Positions 8,616-16,969 are shown, counted from the stretch's first letter. The stretch is 64,000 nucleotides of DNA from Achromobacter sp. AONIH1 (GCF_002902905.1 NZ_CP026124.1:3038001-3102000); one strand, 5' to 3'. Notes: generated by a model from the letters alone, not told the origin. Made by a program: numbers and translations.

Positions 8616-9878
8616 TCAGCCGCTTACGGTGCCGGTTTTCTCGGCTGCCAGACCTGCGTGTGAAACCGGTGTGAATGCGCCGGCGCGCTGGAAGTTCTTC
8701 GGGATGAACTTGCCGTAGATCTTGAAGACCATCTCCACGTCGGTGTGGCCGAGCTGGTCCGCAATGTACCAGGGATTCGCGCCAGCCGTCAGTCGCGTGC
8801 TGGCGTAGGTGTGCCGCATCTGGTACGGGTTGCGATACCGCACGCCGGCCCGCTTGCACAGCGGTTGCCAGAGGGATTTGCGGATCTGCGCGTCCGACGC
8901 CCACGGCTCGCTCTTGCGCGGGTCGTGCCAGATCCGGCTGCCGGCCAGGAACGTGAATGCCTTCTGGGCCTGGAGCGCCGCCAGCGCCAGCGGCGACAGA
9001 TCCACATCGCGGATGCCCGCCTGGGTCTTCGGCGCCTTGCGTACCTGGGCGGGCTTTCCTTCGACCATGCCCGTGACGATGTTGTCGTCGATGCGAACGC
9101 GCCCATGCACCCAGTCCACACTCGACCATTCCACCGCCTGAATTTCGCCCGGGCGCAATCCCGCCTCGAACCAGAACTGGATCAGGGGCAGCTCGTCGGC
9201 CCGCGCCGCCTTGCACAGCGCGGCGACCTCGTCCATGTCGAACGGGTCGACCTCGTAGTTGCTCTTGGTGGCCGTCTGCTTGATCAGCTTGCCCAGGGCG
9301 ATTCGGTCCAGCGGGTTGCTGTCCAGCAGCTCGTCGTTCACCGCGTCGTCCAGCACCGACCGCAACGGCGTCAGGCGGTTTCGCACCGTCTTTCCCGTGA
9401 CGCCCATGCCGGCGATCCAGGCGCGCAGGTCGGCCGGCGCCAGTTCGTTGACGGGCGTTTCTCCCCAGCGCGGGCGCAGGTAGTGTTTGATGGCCTTGGC
9501 GTAGCCCAGTAGGGTGGACGCGGAGATGCTGCCGTTGGCGCCCTGTTTCTCGTACAGGGCCAACTGCGCGTCGAGCAGCGCGCCCAGCAGAAGCTTCGCA
9601 CCAGGAATTGCGGCCGGGCTCGGTTCAAGCCTGGCGGCTGCCGGGGATTCTGGGAAATAGGAGCGATAGCTGAAAACGCCATCGGCGATCTTGCGGCGGA
9701 TCTCGGCACGCAGGCCAGCAGCATATTCCAGATAGGACTTCGTGACCTTGGCCGCCGGCAACAGCTCGCGGCACTGCTCGCCGCGGTAGCTGAATGCGAT
9801 CTGCAGGCGTGGGCCGTCCTTCAGCTCCCGAATTGTCACGCCGCGCGGCGGCTTTGGCTCTGATCCTGCTCGACCCAT
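8616..9878 (-). CDS. int: Tyrosine recombinase integrase
   Basis: Catalyses recombination between attP and the ssrA attB site. It has a SAM-like core-binding region (about 85-170) and a C-terminal catalytic domain. The first catalytic Arg is in EAGLRPGEIQAVEW, the second Arg box is YQMRHTYAST, followed by QLGHTDVEMV and the nucleophilic Tyr in FKIYGKFIP. The start at 9878 is chosen because GAGGA lies about nine bases before it. It overlaps xis by 43 bases. The open frame continues to 9950, but that part only shadows xis. The gene ends 43 bases from attL, the usual place for an integrase. About 420 residues, normal length. Confidence 0.95.
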   Translation of the reverse strand: MGRAGSEPKPPRGVTIRELKDGPRLQIAFSYRGEQCRELLPAAKVTKSYLEYAAGLRAEIRRKIADGVFSYRSYFPESPAAARLEPSPAAIPGAKLLLGALLDAQLALYEKQGANGSISASTLLGYAKAIKHYLRPRWGETPVNELAPADLRAWIAGMGVTGKTVRNRLTPLRSVLDDAVNDELLDSNPLDRIALGKLIKQTATKSNYEVDPFDMDEVAALCKAARADELPLIQFWFEAGLRPGEIQAVEWSSVDWVHGRVRIDDNIVTGMVEGKPAQVRKAPKTQAGIRDVDLSPLALAALQAQKAFTFLAGSRIWHDPRKSEPWASDAQIRKSLWQPLCKRAGVRYRNPYQMRHTYASTRLTAGANPWYIADQLGHTDVEMVFKIYGKFIPKNFQRAGAFTPVSHAGLAAEKTGTVSG

Positions 9879-10033
9879 TTGTCGACTTCCTCGGTGTTGA
9901 TCCAGATGCAGCCATCGGCCGCCTTCTTGTAGTGCACGCCGTCGGTCCATATCCTTCGGCGGTTTTTAGCATATATGGCATCCGGCGTATCTCCGGACAG
10001 CTCACAGTACTTGGCGAGCTTGACCCATTTCAT
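9836..10033 (-). CDS. xis: Excisionase-like DNA-binding protein
   Basis: A 65-residue protein beginning MKWVKLAKYCELSGDTPDAI with a winged-helix MerR-like fold, including RIWTDGVHYKKAADGCIWIN and an EEVDKWV segment. This pattern is typical of phage excisionases that bend DNA at att sites and direct Int toward excision. The start at 10033 overlaps the stop of the preceding gene (ATGA), and the gene overlaps the integrase start, as in many int-xis pairs. Confidence 0.85.
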   Translation of the reverse strand: MKWVKLAKYCELSGDTPDAIYAKNRRRIWTDGVHYKKAADGCIWINTEEVDKWVEQDQSQSRRAA

Positions 10034-10338
10034 GGTTGTTGCTCCTTCGTCATTGCAGCATCGCGGCATTGAATAGAATCCGGCCTATCTACAAGGCGCA
10101 GCCGAATTTCTTCGGGTAGTGGTCTCAAGGGCATCCAATAGGCGACTCCTAGAAGAATCCCTCGGCAGTGGTTCGCGCCACGGGTGAACCATCGATCCCC
10201 TTCTCGCCGGGCCACTTCGACGATGCCGCGGTGGGTCACCGCGAGGATCCTTTCGCCTTCGGGGGGAAGTGCCTCGCTCGTGCAGATCCATCCATCTTGA
10301 ACCGCTGCCGCCGCTTGGTGTTGGGCTGCGTGTGCCAT
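10030..10338 (-). CDS. DUF551-type phage protein
   Basis: A 102-residue early phage protein. The segment DGWICTSEALPPEGERILAV together with GVAYWMPLRPLPEE fits the DUF551 pattern (WIS..LP..GE.VL...VAYWMPLP), common in phage left arms and of unknown function. It is coupled to xis by an ATGA overlap. Confidence 0.7.
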   Translation of the reverse strand: MAHAAQHQAAAAVQDGWICTSEALPPEGERILAVTHRGIVEVARREGDRWFTRGANHCRGILLGVAYWMPLRPLPEEIRLRLVDRPDSIQCRDAAMTKEQQP

Positions 10339-10569
10339 CTATTTCTCCTTCTTGTCGTAGCGGCTGTTCCAGGCCCGGGCTGCGTATGCGGCCGGATCTC
10401 GTAGCATCTCGCTATAGAAAGTCGCGCTCTGAGCCTCGCACATCGAGCATTCGACGTAATGCGCGGTGTCGATCCCCCAGCCCGCACCAACGTCCGGGTT
10501 TGATTCGACCTTTTCTACTTTGGCGCGGGCCCGAGAACCGCAAAACGGGCACGGTTTCAGATCAGCCAT
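10339..10569 (-). CDS. Lar-like zinc-ribbon protein (restriction alleviation family)
   Basis: A 76-residue protein with CPFCGS at residues 6-11, a second CSMC pair and a terminal AARAWNSR motif, the layout of Lar-family zinc-ribbon proteins. The Rac prophage Lar modulates EcoKI restriction. Many relatives are uncharacterised, so the anti-restriction role is inference. It overlaps the upstream gene by eight bases. Confidence 0.75.
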   Translation of the reverse strand: MADLKPCPFCGSRARAKVEKVESNPDVGAGWGIDTAHYVECSMCEAQSATFYSEMLRDPAAYAARAWNSRYDKKEK

Positions 10570-10816
10570 TTCCCTGCTCCTTGCGCCGCACTTCGACGGA
10601 CGCGATAAGCTGCCGCGAAATCTGCGCGCCCAGTGCGAACAAGAGCCGCTGCTCCAGCGACTGTTGCTGCGGCTGGATGCACTCGGTGCGCAGCTTGCCC
10701 TGATTGTCGATGTAGACCCATAGGGGTGAGTTGGCCCAGCCAGGGCCGGCGGCGTACTCGGGCACGACGGCCACGATGTGCTCGCCGCGACTGAGCTGTA
10801 CTTGCGGTTTGGTCAT
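10562..10816 (-). CDS. Hypothetical phage protein
   Basis: 84 residues beginning MTKPQVQLSRGEHIVAVVPE. The start at 10816 has AAGGAG five bases upstream, and the longer upstream frame lacks a signal. No family recognised. The end is rich in Gln and Leu. Coupled to its neighbours by short overlaps. Confidence 0.65.
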   Translation of the reverse strand: MTKPQVQLSRGEHIVAVVPEYAAGPGWANSPLWVYIDNQGKLRTECIQPQQQSLEQRLLFALGAQISRQLIASVEVRRKEQGNG

Positions 10817-11094
10817 GACTGCTCCTTGTGTGCGCCAACTATTAAGGAATCCTGAATAGTTGCCGGCACAGCCGGCTGATACGCAACGTCGTGGAATCCG
10901 CTCAGATGCTGCGCGCGCTGGGCATATGCAGCCGCGTCCTTGGGCTCGCACATGTCGGTGCTCAGCCTAGCGACGCGGGCCCACGACGAATTGTCGCGCG
11001 CGCGGTCGCTCTTGCGTTCGTAGTCCACCTGGGCGGCGCGCAGGTGCTTGAGCGCTTTGGCTGCGGCGTCGAGCCGCTGAAGATCAGGCTTCAT
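10813..11094 (-). CDS. Hypothetical phage protein
   Basis: 93 residues beginning MKPDLQRLDAAAKALKHL, mostly helical and basic in the first half. The start at 11094 has a strong AAGGAGG seven bases upstream. Function unknown. Overlaps both neighbours, so it is part of one polycistronic unit. Confidence 0.65.
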   Translation of the reverse strand: MKPDLQRLDAAAKALKHLRAAQVDYERKSDRARDNSSWARVARLSTDMCEPKDAAAYAQRAQHLSGFHDVAYQPAVPATIQDSLIVGAHKEQS

Positions 11095-11770
11095 CGTTGT
11101 CCTCCTTGTTCGCGTCCAGCGCGGCGCAGGTAACCTGATTCGTGCAGCGGAAGGTTGCATAGACCTCGGACAGCGCGCTTTCGACGGTCGGGTATGCGGT
11201 CGTGTCCCAGCAGTCGGGCCAGTGGATCGCTCGTGCGGCATCGGCGCTGGCCTGGGGCGCAGCACTCGCGGACGGCTGCGTGCCCGTGCCACGGCATCCT
11301 GCGCATTCCACGTCAATGGTGCTGCCATCGTGGCCAACGTCGCCGTCCAAGCCGGTGCCGCTGCATGAGGCGCAAGGTCCGGCCTGCTGGGCCACAGGGG
11401 CGCTTGCCAGGGCGGCGCGGGCCTTCCAGCCCCGCCACAGCGCGCGAGTCATGAGGTGTCCATACTGTCCGTCAGCGTCGCGCCCAAGGCCACCGCGTTT
11501 ACCCATCGTGATCTTGAGATAGGCTTCCTCAAACGCCGCCCGCTCATCGGGCTGGGCTACAGGGGCGCGCAGCCTGGACAGCGCCCTGATCACGGCATTG
11601 ACCATGTTTTTGCGGATATCGAAGGCTACGGACACGGGCGAGACGACGGGTTCTCGGCCTTCGCGCTGCGCAATCCGGGTCACCGTGTCATAGCAATCCG
11701 CGTAGAGTTCCAGGGCGCGGCGTATGGCTTCGTGCGTTGCCGCCTGGGCGGCGTCGTTCTGGTTGGTCAT
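11084..11770 (-). CDS. Hypothetical phage protein with two CxxCxGTG zinc motifs
   Basis: About 228 residues from MTNQNDAAQAATHEAI (ATG at 11770, AAGGA eight bases upstream). A helical N-terminal half contains RAAFEEAYLKITMGKRG, a segment seen in many phage early proteins. It is followed by two DnaJ-like zinc motifs, CASCSGTG and CAGCRGTG. A partner-binding or regulatory zinc module is possible, and the function is unknown. Confidence 0.7.
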   Translation of the reverse strand: MTNQNDAAQAATHEAIRRALELYADCYDTVTRIAQREGREPVVSPVSVAFDIRKNMVNAVIRALSRLRAPVAQPDERAAFEEAYLKITMGKRGGLGRDADGQYGHLMTRALWRGWKARAALASAPVAQQAGPCASCSGTGLDGDVGHDGSTIDVECAGCRGTGTQPSASAAPQASADAARAIHWPDCWDTTAYPTVESALSEVYATFRCTNQVTCAALDANKEDNDEA

Positions 11771-11771
11771 G

Positions 11772-12011
11772 TCATTGATCCTTGGGATGTGCCAGCGCGT
11801 GTGCAACGTGGCGGGCGTAGGTGCTGACCGCCCGCCAGTAAGCCGCCATTGGTGCCTTGCGGCGACGCCAGGCGGTTTCAGCTTCCGTGTTCGCCTGGTC
11901 GCGGAGATCGCGCATCACGGCTTCGATGCGTTCGCGGTCAGCCTTCGGCAATTGCTGGAGCGCTTGACCGGCCGGCAGGCGCAAGAGAGGGTTGATGTAT
12001 CCCACGATCAC
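11772..12011 (-). CDS. Hypothetical phage protein
   Basis: 79 residues, MIVGYINPLLRLPAGQAL at the start, with a highly charged helical middle. Overlaps the upstream stop (ATGA at 12008-12011). No family recognised. Confidence 0.6.
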   Translation of the reverse strand: MIVGYINPLLRLPAGQALQQLPKADRERIEAVMRDLRDQANTEAETAWRRRKAPMAAYWRAVSTYARHVAHALAHPKDQ

Positions 12012-12346
12012 CTCCCCGCGCCCTGTGTTGCCTGCTTGCGCACGCGGTCCAGCAGCGCTTCGTGGTCTTCCTTGGACCGGATGACTGGATCATGCAGCGC
12101 GAACGCCTGGCGTGCCACGTCAGCGCGCCGCAGGACTGCCGGAATGTCGCTGCCGATGGTCTTGAACAAAGAGCGCATGCCGGCCTCGTGGGGCTTCATG
12201 TAGTGCTTGCCCATGTACTTGTAGAACACCTCCAGGAACGGATCGATGCCGTAGCAAATCAAGGCATACAGGGCACGCATTTCCACTTCGGACAGTTCGA
12301 TGGTGGCGCGCGTTTCGACATGGGGCTGCTGTCTGAAGCGGCTCAT
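12008..12346 (-). CDS. Hypothetical phage protein
   Basis: 112 residues with a hydrophobic central segment (MRALYALICYGIDPFLEVFY) and a basic C-terminus. Starts four bases inside the preceding gene (ATGA). Function unknown. Confidence 0.62.
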   Translation of the reverse strand: MSRFRQQPHVETRATIELSEVEMRALYALICYGIDPFLEVFYKYMGKHYMKPHEAGMRSLFKTIGSDIPAVLRRADVARQAFALHDPVIRSKEDHEALLDRVRKQATQGAGR

Positions 12347-12624
12347 GCTGCGCTCCCCTCGCCCTGCTGGGCGGCATGTTCGGCAGCGGCGCGGGCGGCC
12401 GCAAGCACGCGGCGCCAGCTCGTTATGTCGATCCCGTAGAAACTACGGTCGGTAGCGCCGCGCTCGGCTTGCTCTTCCTCGCCGCGCATCCAGCGCATGA
12501 GCGCGTGCTCGATTACTTCAGTCGTGTAGGGGTCGGCGAAGCCTGCGGCGGACAATTCGCGCAGGCCGGCAGCCACGTCGATGCGGTCCACGTTGTGTCC
12601 TGGGATGAGGTTGTGGCGCATCAC
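12343..12624 (-). CDS. Hypothetical phage protein
   Basis: 93 residues. The segment SFYGIDITSWRRVLAAARAA followed by an Ala-rich helix occurs in small early proteins of related phages. Two adjacent ATGs (12624 and 12621) could start it. Coupled to both neighbours by overlap. Confidence 0.6.
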   Translation of the reverse strand: MMRHNLIPGHNVDRIDVAAGLRELSAAGFADPYTTEVIEHALMRWMRGEEEQAERGATDRSFYGIDITSWRRVLAAARAAAEHAAQQGEGSAA

Positions 12625-13205
12625 GCATCCCCCTGCCGCTGGGCGGCAATGGCAGCGCGGTCCAGGCGTTCAATCTCGGCCAGGATCAGGGCGCCGGCCT
12701 TCACTAGATCACGGCGCGGCGTTGTCGGCTTCCACCAATCCCGATCCCACGGCCAAAACGCGTAGGGGTTGGCTGGATAGCGCAGCGCACCGTTCTGTAT
12801 TTCGGAGGCATGAATCGCGTAGCAGCCAGCGGCGCCCGCTATCTCGCCCAATGTATGCGCGTCATCGTGATCGGGCGCCCAGCCTTCTGCGCTGATCTGC
12901 CGCTGGCGTTCGGCCAGCACGTCGCGCGCTGCTGGTGTCTGCGCATCGCGAACAGCAAGGGCCGCCTCGGCTTTGATCGCCCTTGCTTGCCAGTGGTCAA
13001 TTGCGCCATGCAGTGTGTTGTCGCCGGCGCTCGCAAAGTCGTCCAGCGCATCGGGAGCGGGGCGAAACATGCGGACTGCCGCGAGCAGGTCTTTGACCGC
13101 TTCCGAGAACAGATCCGGGTTGCCCGTGGCGTTTGCAATCACAACCTTATCGGCGCGCTCTTGTAGCTGCTGTGCGCCGATGGTTGGATGGTGGTATGTC
13201 GTCAT
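12621..13205 (-). CDS. Conserved phage protein of unknown function
   Basis: 194 residues. The C-terminal half has the pattern ERQRQISAEGW, HDDAHTLGEIAGAA, WPWDRDWWKP and LVKAGALILAEIERLDR. This Trp-rich signature recurs in early regions of many Burkholderia and Bordetella phages. Its biochemical role is not known to me. The first half is helical. It overlaps the genes on each side by four bases. Confidence 0.72.
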   Translation of the reverse strand: MTTYHHPTIGAQQLQERADKVVIANATGNPDLFSEAVKDLLAAVRMFRPAPDALDDFASAGDNTLHGAIDHWQARAIKAEAALAVRDAQTPAARDVLAERQRQISAEGWAPDHDDAHTLGEIAGAAGCYAIHASEIQNGALRYPANPYAFWPWDRDWWKPTTPRRDLVKAGALILAEIERLDRAAIAAQRQGDA

Positions 13206-13456
13206 TGCTCAAGCCCTTGAGATTGGGTGAGGGACCAGCCGGCTTTGCGGCTGAACGTGACCTTGCCGGCCCTGCGCAGCGACTGGATGCGGCGGTCAAC
13301 GATGTGAATTGCGGCGATGTTGTGTTCGCGCTGGAGCGCCAGGGCTTCTTCACCGGCCGCGCCGCCGTTGATTTCATGGCCGAAGCGATGGCCGGCGCGG
13401 ATCCGGTCCAAGATCGCGCGGTCCAGCGTGTGGAAGGTGAGGCCGGTGAGGATCAT
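13202..13456 (-). CDS. Small winged-helix-like phage protein
   Basis: 84 residues. The segment AAIHIVDRRIQSLRRAGKVTF followed by SRKAGWSL has the spacing of a winged-helix recognition helix and wing. Probably a DNA-binding accessory protein, and the target is unknown. Confidence 0.6.
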   Translation of the reverse strand: MILTGLTFHTLDRAILDRIRAGHRFGHEINGGAAGEEALALQREHNIAAIHIVDRRIQSLRRAGKVTFSRKAGWSLTQSQGLEQ

Positions 13457-14283
13457 TCTTCGGCGTCCTGATGCGCCTCGGGGGCGGGTTCAGGCTCGGT
13501 GTCCTCTTCACCCAGCACCCAGCGCAGCGCAGCGGCATACTCACCCTGGGCTTCAGCAAGCGCGGCCTGGATCTGCTTCTTCGATTTGACGCGGGGGCGG
13601 TCGCCCAGCACGGCGGCCTGCCTGCGGCTGCGTTCGTGGGGCTTGGCACCGTTGCCGGCGGCGATCAGCTCGGCCACCTTCGCGCGCTGCTCGTCCGGCT
13701 GGAGCTTCACCAGGGTCTTGACGTGCGTCAGCGTGATGTTGCCGGACTCAAGGGCATTCTTGACTGCGGCCGTGCAGTCCAGAATCGCCAGCGTGTCGCG
13801 TATCGTGACCGTGGAGCAACCGAACAGCATCGCCAGTTCGCTTTCCGAGCATCCCCGATTCAGCGCGGCCGCCATCTTGTTGGCCCTGCCCAGCGGCGTG
13901 TCTGCTTGCCGGATTTCGTTTTCGCTGATCATGCCGGCGGCGACCTGGTGGGCGGTGCGACCACGGCGAGGCACGGCCGGAACCAGCAAGGTCGGCTTGC
14001 CTTCGGCCGCCAAGCGCTTGTTTGCTTCCAGGGTGTGCTTGACGCGTTGCCGGCCGGCAATGACCAGGGTCTTGCCGGATTCGGGATCCTTCCACACCAG
14101 GATCGATTGCAGGACGCCCAGCGCCATGATGTTCAGCACCATCGCTTCGTCAAGCGGGAGGTGTACGCGTTCGTCGTAGAGTGGGTGGTCGTGTTCCGTG
14201 ACCAGATGCAGATCCTCGGGGGCGAACATCAGCACATTAGATTTGCCGCTGGCGCCGTATACGTCGATGCTGTTCTTAGCCAT
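13453..14283 (-). CDS. ParB-like nuclease/partition-domain protein
   Basis: 276 residues. The N-terminal ParB/Srx-type region contains VIAGRQRVKHTLEANKRL (the GxRR-like box) and MISENEIRQADTPLGRANKM (ENEQR-like box). A KorB-like helix-turn-helix follows (CSESELAMLFGCSTVTIRDT). No ParA partner is present, so plasmid-like partition is unlikely. Phage-borne ParB-fold proteins act as DNA-binding regulators or nucleases. The C-terminus is acidic and low in complexity. Confidence 0.8.
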   Translation of the reverse strand: MAKNSIDVYGASGKSNVLMFAPEDLHLVTEHDHPLYDERVHLPLDEAMVLNIMALGVLQSILVWKDPESGKTLVIAGRQRVKHTLEANKRLAAEGKPTLLVPAVPRRGRTAHQVAAGMISENEIRQADTPLGRANKMAAALNRGCSESELAMLFGCSTVTIRDTLAILDCTAAVKNALESGNITLTHVKTLVKLQPDEQRAKVAELIAAGNGAKPHERSRRQAAVLGDRPRVKSKKQIQAALAEAQGEYAAALRWVLGEEDTEPEPAPEAHQDAEE

Positions 14284-14334
14284 GCCTGTTTTCCGTTGAT
14301 AGGTTGAAAAGTCGAATTTCGGGATTGGGTCAGA

Positions 14335-14694
14335 TCAGTATTCGATCCAGCCGAGGATGGGTTTCTTGGTGGCCTTGCTGATACGGGGGGCGCCGTTCTT
14401 GTCCACGGTTTCGCCCCGAACCATCACGCGCAGGCGAGACGTGCGCTCGCTTTGGCGGGCCAGCCTGATGTAGTCGTTGGCGAACTGCGGGGCATCGAAC
14501 GTTCCGGACAACTGGACCAGTTTGGAAGTGGCCAGGTAGTAGTCCGTTTTGGTGGCCATCCAGTCCACCAAGTCGGACGGCCGGACGCAGGCCCGAACTT
14601 CGGGCGTCATCTGGTTGAGGTGCTTCTTCCACGCCTTCTCTGCGGCTTTCTTGGCAAGAGGCTCGGTCATGCCGAAAACGCAAAATGCGCTCAT
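14335..14694 (-). CDS. Hypothetical phage protein
   Basis: 119 residues from MSAFCVFGMTEPLAKK. The start at 14694 has AAAGGAG six bases upstream, while the frame extends further without a signal. Basic, helical, with RLRVMVRGETVDKNGAPRIS near the C-terminus. Found as an unnamed conserved protein in phage early regions. Function unknown. Confidence 0.65.
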   Translation of the reverse strand: MSAFCVFGMTEPLAKKAAEKAWKKHLNQMTPEVRACVRPSDLVDWMATKTDYYLATSKLVQLSGTFDAPQFANDYIRLARQSERTSRLRVMVRGETVDKNGAPRISKATKKPILGWIEY

Positions 14695-14867
14695 GGCATG
14701 CTCCTTTCGGCATACGCCGTCTTGTGGCCGCCATCCTGCGCGGTCAGGGTTGATTCGTCGGCCTGCTGGCGCTCGCCGTAGCCGAGAGCGATGAAGACGA
14801 TGGCGACAGCGCAGAACGCAGCATTCATCAGCGCTTCGCCGTGGGTGCGAACAAATCGGCGGATCAT
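14691..14867 (-). CDS. Small single-pass membrane protein
   Basis: 58 residues from MIRRFVRTHGEALMNA (ATG at 14867, GGAG five bases upstream). One membrane segment, AAFCAVAIVFIALGYG, with a basic N-terminus and a polar tail. Overlaps neighbours on both sides by ATGA. Role unknown. Confidence 0.5.
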   Translation of the reverse strand: MIRRFVRTHGEALMNAAFCAVAIVFIALGYGERQQADESTLTAQDGGHKTAYAERSMP

Positions 14868-14989
14868 TGGGGACTCCATGTGTCGGCCGCAGCGTGGCGG
14901 CGTGCGATGTAATCGCCCAGGGGAGCCAGCACCAACCGCGCGAACGCGAGCAGGCCGGCGCCCCAGGCGAGGGCATGTAGAGAGGTCAT
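14864..14989 (-). CDS. Very small hydrophobic protein
   Basis: 41 codons from MTSLHALAWGAGLLAFARLV. One probable membrane segment. The stop overlaps the next start (ATGA), which supports translation in the operon, but the Shine-Dalgarno signal is weak. Confidence 0.42.
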   Translation of the reverse strand: MTSLHALAWGAGLLAFARLVLAPLGDYIARRHAAADTWSPQ

Positions 14990-15132
14990 GGGAATTTGCG
15001 CGGAGCGCGCGGTGATGGGCTTCGGGGAGCGGGCCGGGGTGCAGCAACTTCGAAAGTCACTTTCGGAGCCGGTGACGTGGCGGCGTGACCCGCTTTCCGA
15101 AGCCGCCCCGACGCGCGGGGCATGGCGGGGGA

Positions 15133-15210
15133 TTACAGCTTTCCGTTGCGGTCCAGCACGTTCAGGATGGGCGCGAGGATATCGAGCAGGGCTTCGAGGA
15201 ACTTGATCAT
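15133..15210 (-). CDS. Possible 25-residue amphipathic peptide after the DGR reverse transcriptase
   Basis: ATG at 15210 opens a frame of 25 codons beginning MIKFLEALLDILAPIL and ending with TAA at 15133. The peptide would be an amphipathic, mostly hydrophobic helix. No Shine-Dalgarno is visible, so expression is uncertain. It lies 18 bases after the reverse transcriptase stop. The rest of 14990-15228 shows only an inverted repeat, CGAAAGTCACTTTCG, near 15051. Confidence 0.3.
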   Translation of the reverse strand: MIKFLEALLDILAPILNVLDRNGKL

Positions 15211-15228
15211 GGCTATGGAAATTGAGGG

Positions 15229-16323
15229 TTAAAAGGCGGGCCGAAATGCCCGGGTCAAGTCTGCGCTGACGGACAGCCCGCGTTTGCGCAAAGCATTAGC
15301 AACTAGGGAGCGGTCATGTCTAGCGTCAGCATGACGGAGCAGACCGAGGTAGCTGTTGCCCGTCTCGAAGACCTTTTCTTTCGGAAGCTCTTCGATGCGG
15401 CGCAAGGCGGTGCAGACGGAGCGGCGGCGCACTTCCCGGCGCCAGGGCTTGATGACGTAGCCTGCGAAGTCGACGCCGCGGTCGATGGGCTGGATGATGG
15501 TTTTACGAGGATTGAGTTCCAAACCCAGTCTCGGCAGGTACGAATTGACCGAAGCCAATGCTTGGCTGAGCCACTGCGCGGACGGATGCAGCAGCACGAA
15601 ATCATCCACATAACGTACGTAGTGTTTGCCCCTCAGGCGGTGCTTCACGTACTTGTCCAGCCCGTCCAGCAGAATGTTGGCAAAGAACTGGGAAGACAGG
15701 TTGCCTATCGGCAGGCCGCAATGGTCCGGCGCGTCGCGCAGGCGCTTATGCTTTGGCACAAGTGCCAGCGTGGCCGGGTCGCCGCGCACCTCGACATCCG
15801 GCCGAGGGTCATGGAACAGGATCTGTGCAGTCAGCCGGCGCCACCAGTGCTCAGGGATCTTGCCGCCCACCCTAAGCCAAAGGCTTCGCTTGTCGATGCT
15901 AACGAAGAAGTTGGACAGGTCGGCCTTGAGGCACATGGCCGGCCGGGACCAGTTCTGTGTGGCGCTGCGCACCTTGGATTCCAAGCGCTGGGCGGCGTAC
16001 AGCGTGCCGCGCCCCTGAATACAAGCGCAGGAGTCAGCGATGAATCCCGCCAGGAAGCGCGGGGCGATCTTGTTGTAGAGAAGATGGTGAACCACCCGAT
16101 CCCGGAAATCAGCCGCCCAGACTTCGCGCGGCTTGGGGTGAGTTATCACAAAGCAAATCGAACGCCCGGGGCGATATGTACCGCTCCGGAGTTCGTCGTC
16201 CAACTGGGCCAGGTTGCGCTCCAGATTCATTTCAAAGCGCAGGGCACTGGCCGTATTTCTTTTGAGCCGGCGACAGTCAAAATATGCCTGCACCAGCTCC
16301 GCGAACGAATGGCAAGAATCCAT
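15229..16323 (-). CDS. DGR reverse transcriptase
   Basis: Copies the TR RNA into cDNA with adenine-specific errors, feeding mutagenic retrohoming into the two VR-bearing genes. Motifs visible: LKADLSNFFVSID (first catalytic Asp), GLPIGNLSSQFFANILL (carrying the DGR hallmark GxxxSQ in motif 4), and YVRYVDDFVLL (YxDD). Start 16323 (MDSCHSFAELVQ) is preferred because GGAG lies six bases upstream. An ATG at 16338 is also possible and would nearly touch the TR. 364 residues, close to the Bordetella phage BPP-1 enzyme. Order avd-TR-RT is the same as in BPP-1. Confidence 0.95.
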   Translation of the reverse strand: MDSCHSFAELVQAYFDCRRLKRNTASALRFEMNLERNLAQLDDELRSGTYRPGRSICFVITHPKPREVWAADFRDRVVHHLLYNKIAPRFLAGFIADSCACIQGRGTLYAAQRLESKVRSATQNWSRPAMCLKADLSNFFVSIDKRSLWLRVGGKIPEHWWRRLTAQILFHDPRPDVEVRGDPATLALVPKHKRLRDAPDHCGLPIGNLSSQFFANILLDGLDKYVKHRLRGKHYVRYVDDFVLLHPSAQWLSQALASVNSYLPRLGLELNPRKTIIQPIDRGVDFAGYVIKPWRREVRRRSVCTALRRIEELPKEKVFETGNSYLGLLRHADARHDRSLVANALRKRGLSVSADLTRAFRPAF

Positions 16324-16342
16324 AGAAACTCCGAGCATGATT

Positions 16343-16440
16343 TGCGGACGGGACGAACTCGGAACTCGTTGTTGCGGTTCCAGTTGTTGACGTTGCCGTT
16401 CTCGAAATTCACCGCCCAGGCGTTGTAGGAGCCGTAGGGC
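16343..16440 (-). repeat. DGR template repeat (TR)
   Basis: 98 bp, read on the minus strand from GCCCTACGGC to GTCCGCA, between avd and the reverse transcriptase. It contains nine AAC/AAT codons in the frame used by the targets, the typical substrate for adenine mutagenesis. Compared with VR1 it differs at 14 positions and with VR2 at 13, and every one is an adenine in TR. The 3' 25 bases (GAGTTCCGAGTTCGTCCC onward) are identical in all three copies. No hairpin follows TR, unlike the VRs. The 142 bases between TR and avd hold no supported gene and are probably part of the TR RNA. Confidence 0.97.
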
Positions 16441-16582
16441 GAGACATCACGCTATCCACGTCGCCCCGCCGAAGGCTTGCCGGATCAGCGGAGAAACTGC
16501 GCGGGACCTGGGCGGCCTAGGCCGTTGGTTTCCTCTAGTGCGCATATCGGTGGCCTTGTGAGCCAGCGGCGTGACCAGATCA

Positions 16583-16969
16583 TCAAGCGCATTGGCCCTG
16601 CCGCCGTGACGACGGAGCAGCAAGCGCATTCTCGGAGTGTTTCAGCCATCCTGTAGCCTGGCGTCCGATGCTATCGGTCAGCGCGATTGCCTCGCCATAC
16701 TGCCCGCGAGAGATCAATCGTAGGTCCGTCGCCAAGCGCAGAGACAGATCTACCGCAACCACCCGCTCCCGAAGAATCCGGATCACGGGCGGCCTGTCGG
16801 ACGCCGAGTTGGCCCGATACACCAGCGCCACCAGTTCGAAGCACTGCTTGCGCAGGTCAGCCCCAAAGTCGGCCTTGTAGTTCCTGGGCATATTGGCCAC
16901 AAACTTTGTGACCAACAGGCTCAGGTCATAGGTAACCTTGAAAATCTTGGTGTCAGTGTGCAGGGCCAT
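16583..16969 (-). CDS. avd: DGR accessory variability determinant (Avd)
   Basis: 128 residues, basic, predicted all-helical, of the four-helix-bundle (23S rRNA intervening-sequence protein) type. It has FKVTYDLSLLVTKFVANMPR in the first helix and FGADLRKQCFELVALVYRAN in the second. In BPP-1, Avd forms a pentamer that binds reverse transcriptase and TR RNA and is needed for cDNA synthesis. Position between the second target gene and TR is canonical. Sequence identity to BPP-1 Avd is low by eye, so the call rests on fold, size and context. Confidence 0.85.
   Translation of the reverse strand: MALHTDTKIFKVTYDLSLLVTKFVANMPRNYKADFGADLRKQCFELVALVYRANSASDRPPVIRILRERVVAVDLSLRLATDLRLISRGQYGEAIALTDSIGRQATGWLKHSENALAAPSSRRQGQCA

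Noticed and set aside
13453..14283. ParB-like gene taken as evidence for a plasmid-prophage with partition
   Set aside because: No ParA gene or centromere-like repeats are present and the element is integrated with intact att sites and integrase.
16447..16629. 60-codon frame between avd and TR
   Set aside because: It overlaps the end of avd and the region expected to be part of the TR RNA, with no start signal.
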